Assembly: GCF_023115425.1 (NCBI RefSeq)
Contig: NZ_CP096032.1
Location: forward strand, 1,674,001 to 1,738,000
Length of the DNA: 64,000 nucleotides
Direction: 5' to 3'
Origin: Synechococcus sp. A10-1-5-1
GTDB taxonomy: Bacteria > Cyanobacteriota > Cyanobacteriia > PCC-6307 > Cyanobiaceae
Shown: one piece after another, positions 11,874 to 22,161 of the stretch
How positions within the stretch are numbered: position 1 is the stretch's first letter
How the letters are laid out: each line of letters begins with the position of its first letter
The notes under the pieces: generated by a model
Told to the model about the DNA's origin: nothing
The model's input: the letters and a program-made list of their open reading frames with translations, nothing else
The model's database searches: none
Made by a program: the position numbers and the translations under genes

Positions 11874-13049
11874 TTAGCTGCTGGGAGCGGTGTCTCCGTC
11901 GATGTTCAGCAAGTAGTCGTGAACGCGGCAGCGGCGTTGCGGTTGCCGCAGCTTGAGCAGGGCGCGGGTTTCGATCTGCCGGACCCGCTCGCGGGAGAGA
12001 TGCAGGTCTTCGCCGATCTGGGAGAGGGTTTGAGGGGTGTCGTTCTCCAGGCCGAAGCGCAGGCGAATCACCTCGGCTTCGCGGCCGCTGAGTTCATCGA
12101 GAAGTGCCTCAAGGTCGTCGTGGAGTTGGGTCTTGGTCAGGGCTTGTTCCGGCGTGGCATGGCCGTCCTCAAGCAGTTCCCCCAATTCGGTGTCCTGATC
12201 GCGGCCCACCCGGGTGTCGAGGGAGACGGAGCGCGGTACCCGCATCAGGGTGAGGCGAATCACCTCCTCGCTTAACCCCAACTCCTTGGCGAGATCACTG
12301 ATGGAGGCGATCCGTCCGTGCTCGCTGGCGATCTTCCGCTGGGCTTTCTTGATTCTATTGAGCTTTTCGGTGACGTGAACCGGCAGTCGGATTGTTCGGC
12401 TTTGGGTGGCGATCGCACGGGTGATGCCCTGGCGGATCCACCAGTAGGAGTAGGTGCTGAAGCGGAAGCCACGGGTGGGGTCGTATTTCTCCACTGCCCG
12501 CTCGAGACCGAGGGTGCCCTCTTGGACCAGATCCAGCAGCTCCATGCCCCGTTGCTGGTACTTCTTGGCCACGGCGACCACGAGCCGCAGGTTCGCCTGG
12601 ATCATGCGATCACGGGCGCGGCGACCTTGGTGGAGGGCCTGCTTGAGGTCGGTGATGTTGAGACCTGACAAGCTCGCCCACGCCTGCTGACCGACGCGAA
12701 GCGCCTCGCGCAATTCGCTGCAGTCGCGTTGAAGGTGGTCGGCCCAGAGGTGGAAGCTTGGCGCGTGTCCGAGGTGCGAGGCCAGTTGCTGACGGTTGTC
12801 CTCCAGGTCCACTAGGGCCTGGAGTTCCTTCGATTGCTTGGCGAGGGTTCGGCGTTCCCGCAGCAGCCGTTCTCGGCGCTGGACGAGGCGGGCAAGGGTG
12901 AGTTCCTCCTCATGGCTGAGCAGGTCAACGCGACCGATGTCCTGTAAGTACAGGCGCACCAGGTCGGTACTGGAGCGTTTACCGCTGGAGCGTGAAGGTG
13001 GACGGGGAGGACCTTTGGCCACAGACCGATGGCAGACGCCACTACACAC
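11874..13049 (-). CDS. RNA polymerase sigma-70 family factor (group 2 type)
   Basis: A sigma factor of up to 391 residues. Region 1.2 includes [21 protein letters not shown], region 2 includes [26 protein letters not shown] and [15 protein letters not shown], and region 4 ends with the [22 protein letters not shown]. It lacks the long N-terminal part of primary RpoD, so it is likely an alternative, non-essential cyanobacterial sigma. The start is uncertain: GTG at 13049 or GTG at 13022. The paralogue name cannot be fixed from sequence alone. Confidence 0.92.
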   Translation of the reverse strand: MCSGVCHRSVAKGPPRPPSRSSGKRSSTDLVRLYLQDIGRVDLLSHEEELTLARLVQRRERLLRERRTLAKQSKELQALVDLEDNRQQLASHLGHAPSFHLWADHLQRDCSELREALRVGQQAWASLSGLNITDLKQALHQGRRARDRMIQANLRLVVAVAKKYQQRGMELLDLVQEGTLGLERAVEKYDPTRGFRFSTYSYWWIRQGITRAIATQSRTIRLPVHVTEKLNRIKKAQRKIASEHGRIASISDLAKELGLSEEVIRLTLMRVPRSVSLDTRVGRDQDTELGELLEDGHATPEQALTKTQLHDDLEALLDELSGREAEVIRLRFGLENDTPQTLSQIGEDLHLSRERVRQIETRALLKLRQPQRRCRVHDYLLNIDGDTAPSS

Positions 13050-13114
13050 CCTCGGGTCTCAACCGGCACTATCCAGGAAAGCCCCTATTTCTGTTCGGGT
13101 TGTGATCTGAAGGA

Positions 13115-14938
13115 TCAGTCCTCTTCGTCCACCCAGGTGCTGGCCACATGCAGCTCCTCGAGCTGCTTCTCGGCCACGCCGCCGGGGGCGTTGGTCATCA
13201 AACAGCGCGCCTGCTGGGTCTTGGGGAAAGCAATGGTGTCGCGGATCGACTCCTCGCCCGCCAGCAGCATCACCATCCGGTCCAGGCCGAAGGCCAGGCC
13301 GCCGTGCGGCGGCGCGCCCATGTCGAGAGCCTCCATCAGGAAGCCGAACTGGGCATTGGCTTCCTCCAGGGGCAGGCCCACGGTTTCCAGGACCTGGCGC
13401 TGCAGCGCCGAATCATGGATGCGCAGGGAGCCGCCGCCGAGCTCCAGGCCGTTGAGCACCAGGTCGTAGGCCTGGGCGCGGGCCCCGGGCAGGGTCGTGG
13501 CCCACTGGCTGGGCTCTGTGCCTAGGTCCTCGGTATTCGGGGCGCAGAAGGGGTGGTGCAGCGCCTCGTAGCGGTTCTCGTCAGCGTTGAACTCGAACAT
13601 CGGGAAATCCACCACCCAGAGGAAGTTCCAGCTGTCGTTCTCGCCGTCGGTCTTGACCATGCCCAGTTCCCGGGCGAGGTACTGGCGAACGCGGTCCAGT
13701 GCTTTGTTGACCGTGGCGGTGTCGCCAGCACCAAAGAGGATCAAGGTGCCGGGCTCGGCGCCCGTGCGCTGGAGCAGTTCGGCTTTCTTCTCGTCGCTGA
13801 GGTTGTCCTTGATGGCGCCGATCGTGTCGATCTCGCCGCCTTCGCGCACGCGGATGAAGGCCAGGCCGCCAGCCCCTGCCTTTTGGGCTTCGCTGAAGAC
13901 ATCACCGCCGGGCTTGATGCGCACATTGGAGACGGCGTCATTGCCGCCAGGGACGGCGATGCATTTGACCGAGCCGCCGGAGGCGACGGCGCCGCTGAAG
14001 ACCTTGAAGCCCATGTCAGCGACAAGATCGCTGACGTTCACCAGCTCCATGCCGTAGCGGGTGTCTGGGCGATCGGTGCCGTAGCGCTCCATGGCGTCAT
14101 GCCAGGTCAGCCGTGGGAAGGGGCGGGGCAGGTCGATGCCTTTAACGCTCTTCCAGATGGCGGCAATTAGGGATTCGTTGAGCTCCAGGATCTGCTCTTG
14201 ATCCATGAAGCTCATCTCCATGTCCAGCTGGGTGAATTCCGGCTGGCGATCGGCCCGCAGGTCCTCGTCGCGGAAGCAGCGCGCCACCTGGTAATAGCGC
14301 TCGATGCCGCCCACCATCAGCAACTGCTTGAACAACTGGGGGGATTGGGGCAAGGCAAACCACTCGCCGCCGCAGACCCGGCTGGGGAGGATGTAATCGC
14401 GGGCGCCTTCGGGGGTGGAGCGGGTCAGGACCGGGGTCTCCACTTCGATGAAGCCCTGCTCTTCGAGGAAGCGGCGAGCCGCCTGGATGGTCTGGGCCCG
14501 CAACCTCAGGTTGCTGTTCATGCGCCCGCGGCGCAGGTCCAGGTAGCGGTGGCGCAGCCGCAGCTCCTCGCGGGTGTTCTCCTCGTCGTGCACCGAGACC
14601 GGGAAGGGCAGGTTGCCCTTGACGCTGTTCAAGACGGTGATGGAGCTGGCCAGCACCTCGATTTGACCGGTGGAGAGCTTGTCGTTGATCGCATCGGCGG
14701 GGCGCTCGCGCACCTTGCCCTCCACCTGGATCACCGTCTCGTTGCGCAGGTGTTCCGCCACGGCGAACATCTCGGCGCCGTTGTCAGGGTCAACCGTGAT
14801 CTGAATGGTTCCGCTGCGATCGCGCAGATCAATGAAGATGACCCCGCCGTGATCACGGCTGCGGTCCACCCAGCCGCACAGCTGCACAGCCTGGCCGGTG
14901 GCGCTCTGACGCAGGTCGCCGCATCCGTGGCTGCGCAT
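13115..14938 (-). CDS. aspS: Aspartyl-tRNA synthetase
   Basis: A 607-residue class IIb synthetase of the bacterial type. The N-terminal OB anticodon-binding domain contains [19 protein letters not shown]. The class II motif 2 region contains [21 protein letters not shown] and motif 3 contains [11 protein letters not shown]. The large GAD insertion between motifs 2 and 3 marks it as bacterial. It lies 45 bases before the end of gcvT, on the same strand. Confidence 0.98.
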   Translation of the reverse strand: MRSHGCGDLRQSATGQAVQLCGWVDRSRDHGGVIFIDLRDRSGTIQITVDPDNGAEMFAVAEHLRNETVIQVEGKVRERPADAINDKLSTGQIEVLASSITVLNSVKGNLPFPVSVHDEENTREELRLRHRYLDLRRGRMNSNLRLRAQTIQAARRFLEEQGFIEVETPVLTRSTPEGARDYILPSRVCGGEWFALPQSPQLFKQLLMVGGIERYYQVARCFRDEDLRADRQPEFTQLDMEMSFMDQEQILELNESLIAAIWKSVKGIDLPRPFPRLTWHDAMERYGTDRPDTRYGMELVNVSDLVADMGFKVFSGAVASGGSVKCIAVPGGNDAVSNVRIKPGGDVFSEAQKAGAGGLAFIRVREGGEIDTIGAIKDNLSDEKKAELLQRTGAEPGTLILFGAGDTATVNKALDRVRQYLARELGMVKTDGENDSWNFLWVVDFPMFEFNADENRYEALHHPFCAPNTEDLGTEPSQWATTLPGARAQAYDLVLNGLELGGGSLRIHDSALQRQVLETVGLPLEEANAQFGFLMEALDMGAPPHGGLAFGLDRMVMLLAGEESIRDTIAFPKTQQARCLMTNAPGGVAEKQLEELHVASTWVDEED

Positions 14939-14983
14939 GTGGAAACAAGTGGGTGATCGGCGATTGTCCCACTTGGAGTGGGC

Positions 14984-16096
14984 TCAGCGCCGGTAGAAGG
15001 GGCGTTTGACCACCTCTGCAGCTTCGGCTTTGCCCCGAATCTCGACGGCCAGTCCGGTTCCGAGCTTGGCGGCGCCGGTGGCCACGCTGGCCAGGGCGAT
15101 CCCGGCTTGAAGGCTGGGGGACCAGGTGCCGCTGGTGATGGTTCCGACCACCTGCCCGTCCTGGAGGACTGGGTAGCCATGGCGGGGGATGGCACGGCCC
15201 TGAAGCTTCAGCCCGACGAGGCGTCGTTTGAGCCCAGTGGCGGTTTGCTGCTCGAGGACCTCGCGGCCGATGAAGTCCTTGGGCATCTCCAGATGCACCA
15301 GCCAGCCCAGGCTGGCCTCCAGCGGGGAGGTGCTGGCATCCATGTCGCTGCCATAGAGATGCATGCCCGCCTCCAGCCGCAGGGTGTCGCGGGCGCCGAG
15401 GCCGCAGGGTTTGACGCCGCGCTCCAGGCAGGTTCTCCAGAAGCGTTGTCCTGCCTCGGCGGAGAGCAGCAGCTCAAAACCGTCCTCTCCGGTGTAACCG
15501 GTCCGTCCGACGAAGGCCTCGCCGATCTCAGGGAGCGTCAGCTCGCGGTGGCCAAAGCGCGGCAGGCCAGCCAGGGAGCAGCCGGCCAGCTCCTCCAGGT
15601 GTTGCGCGGCCTCTGGTCCTTGGAGGGCCAGGAGCGTGCCGGACCCTTTCAGATCGATCAGTTCGATCCCTGCGGGTTCCAGTTGGCTGCGCATCCAGGC
15701 CGTGTCGCTCTCGGCGCAGGCGGCGTTGATCACCAGCACCAGCTCATGGACTTGCTTGCTCTCCAGCCAGCCCCGGTCGTAAATGATCAGGTCGTCCCGG
15801 ATCCCCCCTTCGGCATTGAGCAGGACGGAGTAGCAGGCCTCGCCGGGACCGATCCGAAAGAGGTCGCTGGGCACCAGGCCCTGCATGGCGTCCTTGACGT
15901 TGGCTCCCCGCAGCCGCAGGACACCCATGTGGGAGATGTCAAAGAGGCCGCATTTGCTGCGTACGGCTTGGTGCTCGTCGATCAGGCCGCTGAATTGCAC
16001 GGCCATTTCCCAGCCGGCAAAGGGGACCATCCGTCCACCCGCCTCCCGCGCCGCATCGAACAGGGGCGTGCGTTGGAGGGAAGGCGAGGCGGCCAT
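14984..16096 (-). CDS. gcvT: Glycine cleavage system T protein (aminomethyltransferase)
   Basis: A 370-residue tetrahydrofolate-dependent enzyme that takes the aminomethyl group from lipoyl-GcvH, releasing ammonia and forming methylene-THF. Typical segments are RMVPFAGWEMAVQF, FDISHMGVLRLRG and RTGYTGEDGFEL. In cyanobacteria the complex works in photorespiration. gcvH and gcvP are at the far end of this window, about 47 kb away, so the system is split. No glycine riboswitch is recognisable upstream. Confidence 0.96.
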   Translation of the reverse strand: MAASPSLQRTPLFDAAREAGGRMVPFAGWEMAVQFSGLIDEHQAVRSKCGLFDISHMGVLRLRGANVKDAMQGLVPSDLFRIGPGEACYSVLLNAEGGIRDDLIIYDRGWLESKQVHELVLVINAACAESDTAWMRSQLEPAGIELIDLKGSGTLLALQGPEAAQHLEELAGCSLAGLPRFGHRELTLPEIGEAFVGRTGYTGEDGFELLLSAEAGQRFWRTCLERGVKPCGLGARDTLRLEAGMHLYGSDMDASTSPLEASLGWLVHLEMPKDFIGREVLEQQTATGLKRRLVGLKLQGRAIPRHGYPVLQDGQVVGTITSGTWSPSLQAGIALASVATGAAKLGTGLAVEIRGKAEAAEVVKRPFYRR

Positions 16097-16201
16097 GGCA
16101 GTCCAATGCTTATGCGGATCCTATGGATCTCTTTCAACAAGGGGAAGAGAACCGGGAGCTTTCCCAATCCCGGTGGCCGCCGGATGACGGCGTGATTACG
16201 T

Positions 16202-16459
16202 TTGGCAGCCCAAGCCACAAGAGCGATAGGCCCGCGTCCCTGCTGCAGAAGTTGCCGCCACTGCGCCTCCCCTAAGGGGGTGGAGTTGGGTTGGTGCCGT
16301 CTGCGCAAGCTGCCGATTCATCCGGAGCTGGCGGGGGAGTTGTGGTGCCACCACTGGACCGCTCGGCCGCCGCGTCTTCCCGTGGTGGGTCAAGGGGATG
16401 GTCTGCAGCCGGCGGTGCGCGACCGGCAGCTGGCCCTGGCGGACGTGCTTGAAAGCTGA
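16202..16459 (+). CDS. Small Cys/His-rich hypothetical protein
   Basis: An open frame from a TTG start (85 residues). It carries CCRSCRHC near residue 14, then WCRLRKLPIHPELAGELWCHHW: spaced Cys and His residues that could bind a metal. I do not recognise the family. The frame is open only from 16196, so TTG at 16202 or an internal GTG are the possible starts. A second frame (ATG at 16123, 50 residues) overlaps its first part and ends at 16275, so a frameshift within one gene is possible. It lies on the opposite strand from gcvT. Confidence 0.4.
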   Translation: MAAQATRAIGPRPCCRSCRHCASPKGVELGWCRLRKLPIHPELAGELWCHHWTARPPRLPVVGQGDGLQPAVRDRQLALADVLES

Positions 16460-16573
16460 AGCAAAGCCAAAGATCCGCTTTTTATTGGCTTTTGTTCTCT
16501 AGGCGTCCTGGCTGGCTCGGCTGAAGGTGTCAAGCTGACGCCATCGAGATGGGGTACGGGAGGTTTGAGGTCC

Positions 16574-16969
16574 ATGGTCACTTCCACCGTCGCTACCCCC
16601 ATTGAGTTGATGTCCGCCCAGGTGGACTGCGAGACCCTCTCCTTCCCGACGGGTGCGGCCATCTTCAGCAGCGGACAGACCGCGAACGCCATCTATGGGG
16701 TTCGCCGCGGGATCGTCGAGGTGATTGATTCCAAGGGCGACAAGCTTTGCTGCCGCCCCGGGGAACTGTTCAGCTACGAGGACATCGTCTGGAAAGACGG
16801 GGTCTATCGCAATGACGCCGTCGCCCGTACCCCGGTGGAATTGGTCAAGCTCGATCGCCTGCGCTTCTTCAACCTGCTGCACAACCACCCCACCCTGGCG
16901 GTGCAGTTGATCGCCCAGCAGCATGAGCGCCTGCGGGAGCAGCGCTCCAGCGGCACCTGCGCCTACTGA
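16574..16969 (+). CDS. Cyclic-nucleotide-binding (Crp-like) domain protein without HTH
   Basis: A 131-residue protein with the beta-roll of the Crp/Fnr sensor domain (FPTGAAIFSSGQTANAIYGV, GIVEVIDSKGDKLCCRPGELFSYED). It ends before the place where a DNA-binding HTH would start; Crp-type regulators run to about 220 residues. It may therefore be a stand-alone sensor rather than a DNA-binding regulator. The ATG at 16574 is preferred over an upstream TTG. It converges with speB, one base apart. Confidence 0.8.
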   Translation: MVTSTVATPIELMSAQVDCETLSFPTGAAIFSSGQTANAIYGVRRGIVEVIDSKGDKLCCRPGELFSYEDIVWKDGVYRNDAVARTPVELVKLDRLRFFNLLHNHPTLAVQLIAQQHERLREQRSSGTCAY

Positions 16970-16970
16970 A

Positions 16971-17825
16971 TCAGCGATCCAACAGGAACAGCAGGCTGCG
17001 GACCACCTTGGCGGCCAGGACGCTGCTGACCCCGGTGGGATCGAGCATCGGCGCCAGTTCCACCACGTCGGCGGCCACCAGGTTGTGGTGACGGAGTTCA
17101 TCCACGAGAACCGCGAAGTCGCTCCAGAGGAATCCCCCCGGTTCTGGGGTGCCTGTGCCAGCCATTACGGCGGGATCAAACCAGTCCAGATCCACCGTGA
17201 GATAGAGCGGCTTGCCGCGCAGGGGCTTCAGCGCCTCGGCCATCCGCTCGATCGCTACCAGGCGCCCGGTTTGACGCAGCTCTGAAAATTCCTCGCGGGT
17301 GCCGCTGCGGATGGCGATCTGCAGGAGGTGCTGGCTGGGAAGGACCTCCAGGCAGCGGCGCATGGCGCAGGCATGGCTGTGGTTGGCCCCCAGCCAGTCG
17401 TGGCGCAGGTCCGCGTGGGCGTCGAGTTGCACCAGCACCAGCTCAGGATGCTGCTCGGCCACGGCGGCAACTGCTCCAGAGCTGATCGAGTGCTCTCCGC
17501 CGAGCATCAGCGGTTTGAGACCCAGGCCGAGGACCGCCTCAGTGGCCTGCTTCACGGCGGCGACCACCGGCTCGGGGGCGCCGAAGGGGATGTCCACCGC
17601 ACCGAGGTCGGCAATGGCCAGTTCCTCAAGATCGCGATCGAGCTGCGGGCAGTAGCTCTCCAGGCCTGGGCTGACCTCGCGGATGGCGGCTGGACCAAAG
17701 CGGGTGCCAGGCCGGAAGGAGGTGGTGCCGTCGTAGGGCACCCCAAACAGGCCCACCCGGCAGCCGGCGGGATCCCGTTGGCTGCCCATATAGATGGCGC
17801 CGTCGTTGTCAAATAGGTGGTTCAT
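16971..17825 (-). CDS. speB: Agmatinase / ureohydrolase SpeB
   Basis: A 284-residue member of the arginase/agmatinase family. The manganese ligands are visible in [18 protein letters not shown] and [11 protein letters not shown]. It probably hydrolyses agmatine to putrescine and urea. Its start overlaps the end of speE by 4 bases, so putrescine formation and its aminopropylation are coupled. Guanidine-acting members of this family exist in cyanobacteria; the speE neighbour favours a polyamine role, but substrate is not proven. Confidence 0.88.
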   Translation of the reverse strand: MNHLFDNDGAIYMGSQRDPAGCRVGLFGVPYDGTTSFRPGTRFGPAAIREVSPGLESYCPQLDRDLEELAIADLGAVDIPFGAPEPVVAAVKQATEAVLGLGLKPLMLGGEHSISSGAVAAVAEQHPELVLVQLDAHADLRHDWLGANHSHACAMRRCLEVLPSQHLLQIAIRSGTREEFSELRQTGRLVAIERMAEALKPLRGKPLYLTVDLDWFDPAVMAGTGTPEPGGFLWSDFAVLVDELRHHNLVAADVVELAPMLDPTGVSSVLAAKVVRSLLFLLDR

Positions 17826-18691
17826 GCCTTGATCGCGCGTTCGATTGCGGCGGGGATGGCGTCAAAGGCGCCGCGCTGCCAGCGGGGGCTCCAGATCTCA
17901 CAGCCATCGACCACGGCCGCGGCACGGGAGGGATCAGGCTCCAGATACCGGCGGCCGTCGATGGCCGCGAAGGTCCAACTCCACCAACCACTGGGGTACA
18001 TCGGCACCCAGCCGTACATCGGGTCGGCGTGGCCAAAGACCTCGCGGATCACCTTCACGGTGTCGATGTGGACCTGGCGGAAGGCCTCCGGCGATTCGCT
18101 CTGGGTGGCGAAGACGCCGCCCGGTTTAAGGATGCGGCGGCACTGCTCAAAGAAGGCCCGATTGAACAGGCCTTCGGCGGGGCCAGCGGGATCCGAGCCA
18201 TCGACGATCACGACGTCATAGCTGGCCGCTGCAGCGTTGGCGGCCCAGGCGATCCCGTCGCCCACGGTCAGCCGGAAGCGGGGATCACTCCAGCAGCCTC
18301 CACCGATGGAGGGCAGGTGCTGCTGGCTCCACTCCACTACCAGCCCATCGATTTCCACCATGTCGAGGTGCTGAACCCCGGGGTGGCGCAGGCACTCGCG
18401 GGCGGTCCCGCCGTCGCCACCGCCAATCACCAACACCCGCTCCACCGAGGCGGCGCTGCAGAGGGCGGGGTGCACGATCGACTCGTGGTAGTGCCGCTCC
18501 TGGCGCTCCGCGGTCATCCAGCAGCCGTCGAGCAGCAGGCCTTTGCCGTAGCGCTCGCTCTCGATGATGGTGACCTTTTGGAAGGGGGATTGCGCTTCGG
18601 CAAGGACCCGACCAGCGAGGCCGTAGCGAACACCGTCAAAAATCTCGTCCACCCAGCCAGGGGTTGGAGCGGGAGCGGCACTGTCGGCCAT
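17822..18691 (-). CDS. speE: Spermidine synthase SpeE
   Basis: A 289-residue aminopropyltransferase. It has the decarboxy-SAM-binding motif [18 protein letters not shown] and the catalytic-region Asp in [16 protein letters not shown]. It transfers an aminopropyl group to putrescine. The ATG at 18691 is chosen over a GTG one codon upstream. It is followed by speB with a 4-base overlap. Confidence 0.93.
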   Translation of the reverse strand: MADSAAPAPTPGWVDEIFDGVRYGLAGRVLAEAQSPFQKVTIIESERYGKGLLLDGCWMTAERQERHYHESIVHPALCSAASVERVLVIGGGDGGTARECLRHPGVQHLDMVEIDGLVVEWSQQHLPSIGGGCWSDPRFRLTVGDGIAWAANAAAASYDVVIVDGSDPAGPAEGLFNRAFFEQCRRILKPGGVFATQSESPEAFRQVHIDTVKVIREVFGHADPMYGWVPMYPSGWWSWTFAAIDGRRYLEPDPSRAAAVVDGCEIWSPRWQRGAFDAIPAAIERAIKA

Positions 18692-18756
18692 CACGGAGGC
18701 GTGGTGAGATATCTCCAGATTTGCGCACCGCCGGTCCGCAGCTGCCCAAGGGTTGA

Positions 18757-19719
18757 TCAGGTGTTCAGCTTCAGCAGTTGTCTGGCGTTCTGGTAGCCGA
18801 TCGCCTCGCGTTCAGACGCGCTTAGGGGCGTGTTCTGGATCCAGCGTCCCGCTAGAGCGATGTCTTCATAGGGGTAGTCCGTGGCAAACAGCACCCGATC
18901 GATTCCCATGGTCTCGATTGCACAGCGGAGCGGTGCCGGATCACAGACCCCGGAGGTGGTGATGTGAATGTGGCGGCGGATGACCTCGGAGGGACGCCCT
19001 TGCAGTTGGCTGGCGTAGCGGGTCACCGCGAAACGGCTGTCGAGCCGCCAGAGCAAGAAGGGCAGGGTTTCCCCCATGTGGCCAAGAATCACCTGGGCAT
19101 CGGGGTGACGTTCGAACACGCCACTCACCACAAGCCGCAGGGCATGTTCGGCTGTATCCGCAGTCCAGGCCCAGGTGGCTCCCTCCAGTTGGGGTAGGCG
19201 GCTGCGCGGTGACTCCGCTGGGATGCCCGGGTGGAGATACAGCGGCACCTTGAGGCGCTCCAGTGTTCTCCAGAAGGGGGCAAAGCCGCTGTCGTCGAGA
19301 AAGCGTTGCTGGCTGCATCCATTCACCAGAGCGCCCACAAAACCCAGCTCTTCTACGCAGCGACTGAGCTCCGCGCAGGCGGCATCCACGTCCTGTAAGG
19401 CCAGGGCGGCGAAGCCGCGAAAGCGCTTGGGGTGCAGCTCGAGGCTGCGCTGAAGGTGGTTGTTGGCTTGGTGTGCGCAGGTCACGGCCTCGCTGGTGTT
19501 GTGGATGCCTTGCACGCCCGGTGCGGTTTGCGAGAGCACTGCGATCTGGATGCCGGCCTCATCCATGGCCCTCAGCCGTTCTTCGGCCAGCTCGGGCAGG
19601 AGGCGTTCGATCGCGACCAGTTGGTCTGGGTCGAAGAACGACACCTCCGTGGCCTCCGGCAGAAGACCAGGCGCGGCGAAGTGTTCCTCTAAGGCGATCA
19701 GGCTTGCTGGTGTTGCCAT
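18757..19719 (-). CDS. ACMSD-type amidohydrolase / aromatic acid decarboxylase
   Basis: About 320 residues of the amidohydrolase-2 fold. It shows the N-terminal EEHF metal motif, [24 protein letters not shown] and ATDYPYE, which together resemble gamma-resorcylate and 2,3-dihydroxybenzoate decarboxylases. Non-oxidative decarboxylation of a hydroxybenzoate-like acid is the likely chemistry; the substrate is unknown. ATG at 19719 is used, GTG at 19728 is possible. It is the last gene of a compact operon after a P-loop protein and a Coq4 homologue. Confidence 0.82.
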   Translation of the reverse strand: MATPASLIALEEHFAAPGLLPEATEVSFFDPDQLVAIERLLPELAEERLRAMDEAGIQIAVLSQTAPGVQGIHNTSEAVTCAHQANNHLQRSLELHPKRFRGFAALALQDVDAACAELSRCVEELGFVGALVNGCSQQRFLDDSGFAPFWRTLERLKVPLYLHPGIPAESPRSRLPQLEGATWAWTADTAEHALRLVVSGVFERHPDAQVILGHMGETLPFLLWRLDSRFAVTRYASQLQGRPSEVIRRHIHITTSGVCDPAPLRCAIETMGIDRVLFATDYPYEDIALAGRWIQNTPLSASEREAIGYQNARQLLKLNT

Positions 19720-19724
19720 CGACG

Positions 19725-20366
19725 TCACGCGGTCATGGTCTGCATTGGAGGGCTCAACCCTTCCCCATGCGCGGCTGACCAGTTCTGGATGGTGTCTTCC
19801 AGTTGCTTCACGCGATCAGCTCTTGATCCGGAGAGCTCCACCAGCAGCGGCACCTGTTCTGTCGGCATGACCTGCCAACGCTGTTGGCGGTAGATCTGCT
19901 TGAAGAGTTCATCCACCTCGTCGCGGTAGGCCAGGTCCACAGGGCGGATGCCGTCGTCTTCCATTGCGATCGGCCACTGCTCACTGATCGGAATGAAAAC
20001 CAGAACGTCTAGGAACCTCAGGCTGTCTCGAACGGTGGGCACCAGTGCGTCCACAAAGGCATCGCAGATGTCTGTGGTGCCTTGATTGGCGGTGTACTGC
20101 GAATAGGCGATGTAGTCGACCGGTGCGCGATCAAAGATCACGTTGTCTTGGCTGTCGTGATAGCGATTAACCCGGCTGGCGTTGTAGTGCAGCTGGATCC
20201 CGTTGTGGAGCCGCGTGGAACCGTCTTTGAATTCGATGGCGTACCAATCGCGTAAGGCCCGATAGGGCTCTTCTTCGCGGATGTACTCAGGGTGTTGATG
20301 AACCCAGTCATGCACAAAGGTGCTCTTGCCGAGTGAATGGGAGCCCGAGATCGCGATGCGCACCAT
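19725..20366 (-). CDS. P-loop ATPase/kinase-like protein (AAA_28 type)
   Basis: A 213-residue protein starting MVRIAISGSHSLGKS, a P-loop of the GxxxxGKS type at residues 8-15. NVIFDRAPVDYIAYSQY resembles the DR(x) substrate loop of nucleoside/NadR-like kinases. This suggests phosphotransfer to a small molecule, but the substrate is not evident. One base separates it from the end of the Coq4 gene, and its end meets the decarboxylase start, so the three are translated together. Confidence 0.65.
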   Translation of the reverse strand: MVRIAISGSHSLGKSTFVHDWVHQHPEYIREEEPYRALRDWYAIEFKDGSTRLHNGIQLHYNASRVNRYHDSQDNVIFDRAPVDYIAYSQYTANQGTTDICDAFVDALVPTVRDSLRFLDVLVFIPISEQWPIAMEDDGIRPVDLAYRDEVDELFKQIYRQQRWQVMPTEQVPLLVELSGSRADRVKQLEDTIQNWSAAHGEGLSPPMQTMTA

Positions 20367-20367
20367 C

Positions 20368-21141
20368 TCAAGCCTCTAGGGCTGCACTGATCTCTGGGTT
20401 GCTGCTCCAGCTCCAGGGGCCGCTGGTCACGGCTTCGAGCTGCAGCTCCTGGCGCAGCTCAGCGAGGTTGCGCTCCATCAGTTGCTCCCAGGGTTGAGCA
20501 AACAGAGGCTTGGCATTGGCCCCCATCTCCAGCCCTTCACTGATGCGGCCAAAGGCGTAGGCCGCGGTGTGGGTCCGCTCGGCGTGGGTCTCGAGTTCAT
20601 CGACAGGGGTGTCATCGCGGAACCAATTGAGCAGCAGGGCCATCAGGTCGGTGAAGGCCAGTCCGGGGTGGGAGAACTGGGCGACGCTGACGCTGATCAC
20701 CCCCAATTCGCCGAAGTTGTCCAGGCTGAATCCCGTGAGGATGTGGTGCAGGTCGTGGGTCGCGTAGACCCGGTAGTTGATGTAGTCCGCGTCGGTCTCG
20801 AGGTTCCCGAAAAAGCTGGGCTCCGGGAAGAAGTTGATGTCGTAGCCCATGGCGCCTAGCACCGTGGCGTAGGTGTGCCCCAGGCTTCCCTTGGGGAGGG
20901 CCTTGAGGGCGGCAGCGTCATAGGGACCGCTCAGCTGCCGGTTCTTGATCAGCTGCTGGGCTTCGGGGTGCCGGGCGAGGCGCTTGCGGCAGAGCTGCAT
21001 CGGGTTGGAGTCCCGCAGTCGGTGGGAGAGCTCAAAGACGTTCTGCGCGGAGTCCCCACCGCCAGCCGCCAGGTCCATCAGGCCCAGGAAGCCTTGGATT
21101 TGCTCAGGGCTGGCTAGGCGATCGAGGTAGCGAAAACCCAT
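20368..21141 (-). CDS. Coq4-family protein
   Basis: A 257-residue protein with the Coq4 metal motif exactly conserved: HDLHH followed after 11 residues by Glu (ATHDLHHILTGF...FGE, near residues 129-145). Coq4 acts in ubiquinone ring maturation in respiring organisms; picocyanobacteria make plastoquinone instead, so the role here must differ or act on a related ring compound. It heads an operon with a P-loop protein and an aromatic decarboxylase-like enzyme. Confidence 0.85.
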   Translation of the reverse strand: MGFRYLDRLASPEQIQGFLGLMDLAAGGGDSAQNVFELSHRLRDSNPMQLCRKRLARHPEAQQLIKNRQLSGPYDAAALKALPKGSLGHTYATVLGAMGYDINFFPEPSFFGNLETDADYINYRVYATHDLHHILTGFSLDNFGELGVISVSVAQFSHPGLAFTDLMALLLNWFRDDTPVDELETHAERTHTAAYAFGRISEGLEMGANAKPLFAQPWEQLMERNLAELRQELQLEAVTSGPWSWSSNPEISAALEA

Positions 21142-21184
21142 CGGGGTTCAGCGCGGGATCCTCAAGCTAGAAACGGTTTTCTGT

Positions 21185-22042
21185 TCAGACCGCACCCTGC
21201 TGTTCGTTGCGGATCTGGGCCTTGGCCTGCTGCCAAAGGGCCTCCAGCTCTCGGATGCTGCGCCCTTGAAGGTCGCCGCCCAGGGCGGCCTCGACCCTTG
21301 AGAAGCGATCGAGAAAGCGCTGGTTGGTGCCGGCCAGGCCGGATTCGGGGTCAATGCCGCACCAGCGGGCCACGTTGACCAGGGTGAAGAGGACATCGCC
21401 GAGTTCCTCCTGGGCGTGGGCCTTGTCGCCTGAGGCCACGGCTTCCTTGAGCTCATTGAGCTCCTCGTGAACCTTCTCCCAGACCCCCTCCATGTCGTCC
21501 CACTCGAAGCCGGCCTTAGCGGCCTTCTTAGAGATGGTCATTGCTCCGGCCAGGGCGGGTTGCCCGCGCACCTTGCCGGTCAGGCGATCGCTCAGCGGGC
21601 TGGCGGATGGCGGGGCCTCGCCTTTCTCGCTGGCCTTGATCGCTTCCCAGGTCTCCTTCACCGCGTCGCTGTCCTCGGCGACGGCATCGCCAAAGACGTG
21701 GGGGTGGCGGCGGATCAATTTTTCGCTGATCCCCTGGGCGATGGCCTCGAGGTCGAAGCGCTGCTCCTCCTGGGCGATCTGGGCATGGAGGACCACCTGC
21801 AGCAGCAAATCCCCGAGCTCCTCCTTGAGGTGGGCGTCATCCCCGTGACGGATGGCGTCGGCCACCTCGTGGGCTTCCTCGAGGACATAGGGAACGAGGG
21901 ACTGGTGGGTTTGCTCCAGGTCCCAGGGGCAGCCCCCGTTGGGATCCCGCAGCTTGGCCACCACCGCGATCAGCTCATGGAGGGCTGCGTTGGGCTCGTG
22001 CGGGGTGGCGATGGCTTGGCTCCCGGATATCTTGGCCAACAT
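21185..22042 (-). CDS. mazG: Nucleoside triphosphate pyrophosphohydrolase MazG
   Basis: A 285-residue protein with two MazG repeats. The first has LVPYVLEEAHEVADAI and HLKEELGDLLLQVVLHAQI; the second has KVHEELNELKEAV and AQEELGDVLFTLVNVARW. These are EExxE/ExxD metal-binding helices. It hydrolyses (d)NTPs to monophosphates and may also act on alarmones. The two-repeat form is the full bacterial type. The Coq4 operon lies 43 bases downstream on the same strand. Confidence 0.95.
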   Translation of the reverse strand: MLAKISGSQAIATPHEPNAALHELIAVVAKLRDPNGGCPWDLEQTHQSLVPYVLEEAHEVADAIRHGDDAHLKEELGDLLLQVVLHAQIAQEEQRFDLEAIAQGISEKLIRRHPHVFGDAVAEDSDAVKETWEAIKASEKGEAPPSASPLSDRLTGKVRGQPALAGAMTISKKAAKAGFEWDDMEGVWEKVHEELNELKEAVASGDKAHAQEELGDVLFTLVNVARWCGIDPESGLAGTNQRFLDRFSRVEAALGGDLQGRSIRELEALWQQAKAQIRNEQQGAV

Positions 22043-22161
22043 CGCAGCAGGTTGCGCAGTTTGGTAACTCAGATTGTGCGAAACGTTTGTGGATGGATCA
22101 CCGTAAGATAAGCCATCTTTTCAGGATCGAAGCAGCTCCTACGAGCAGAAATCCATCTCTG

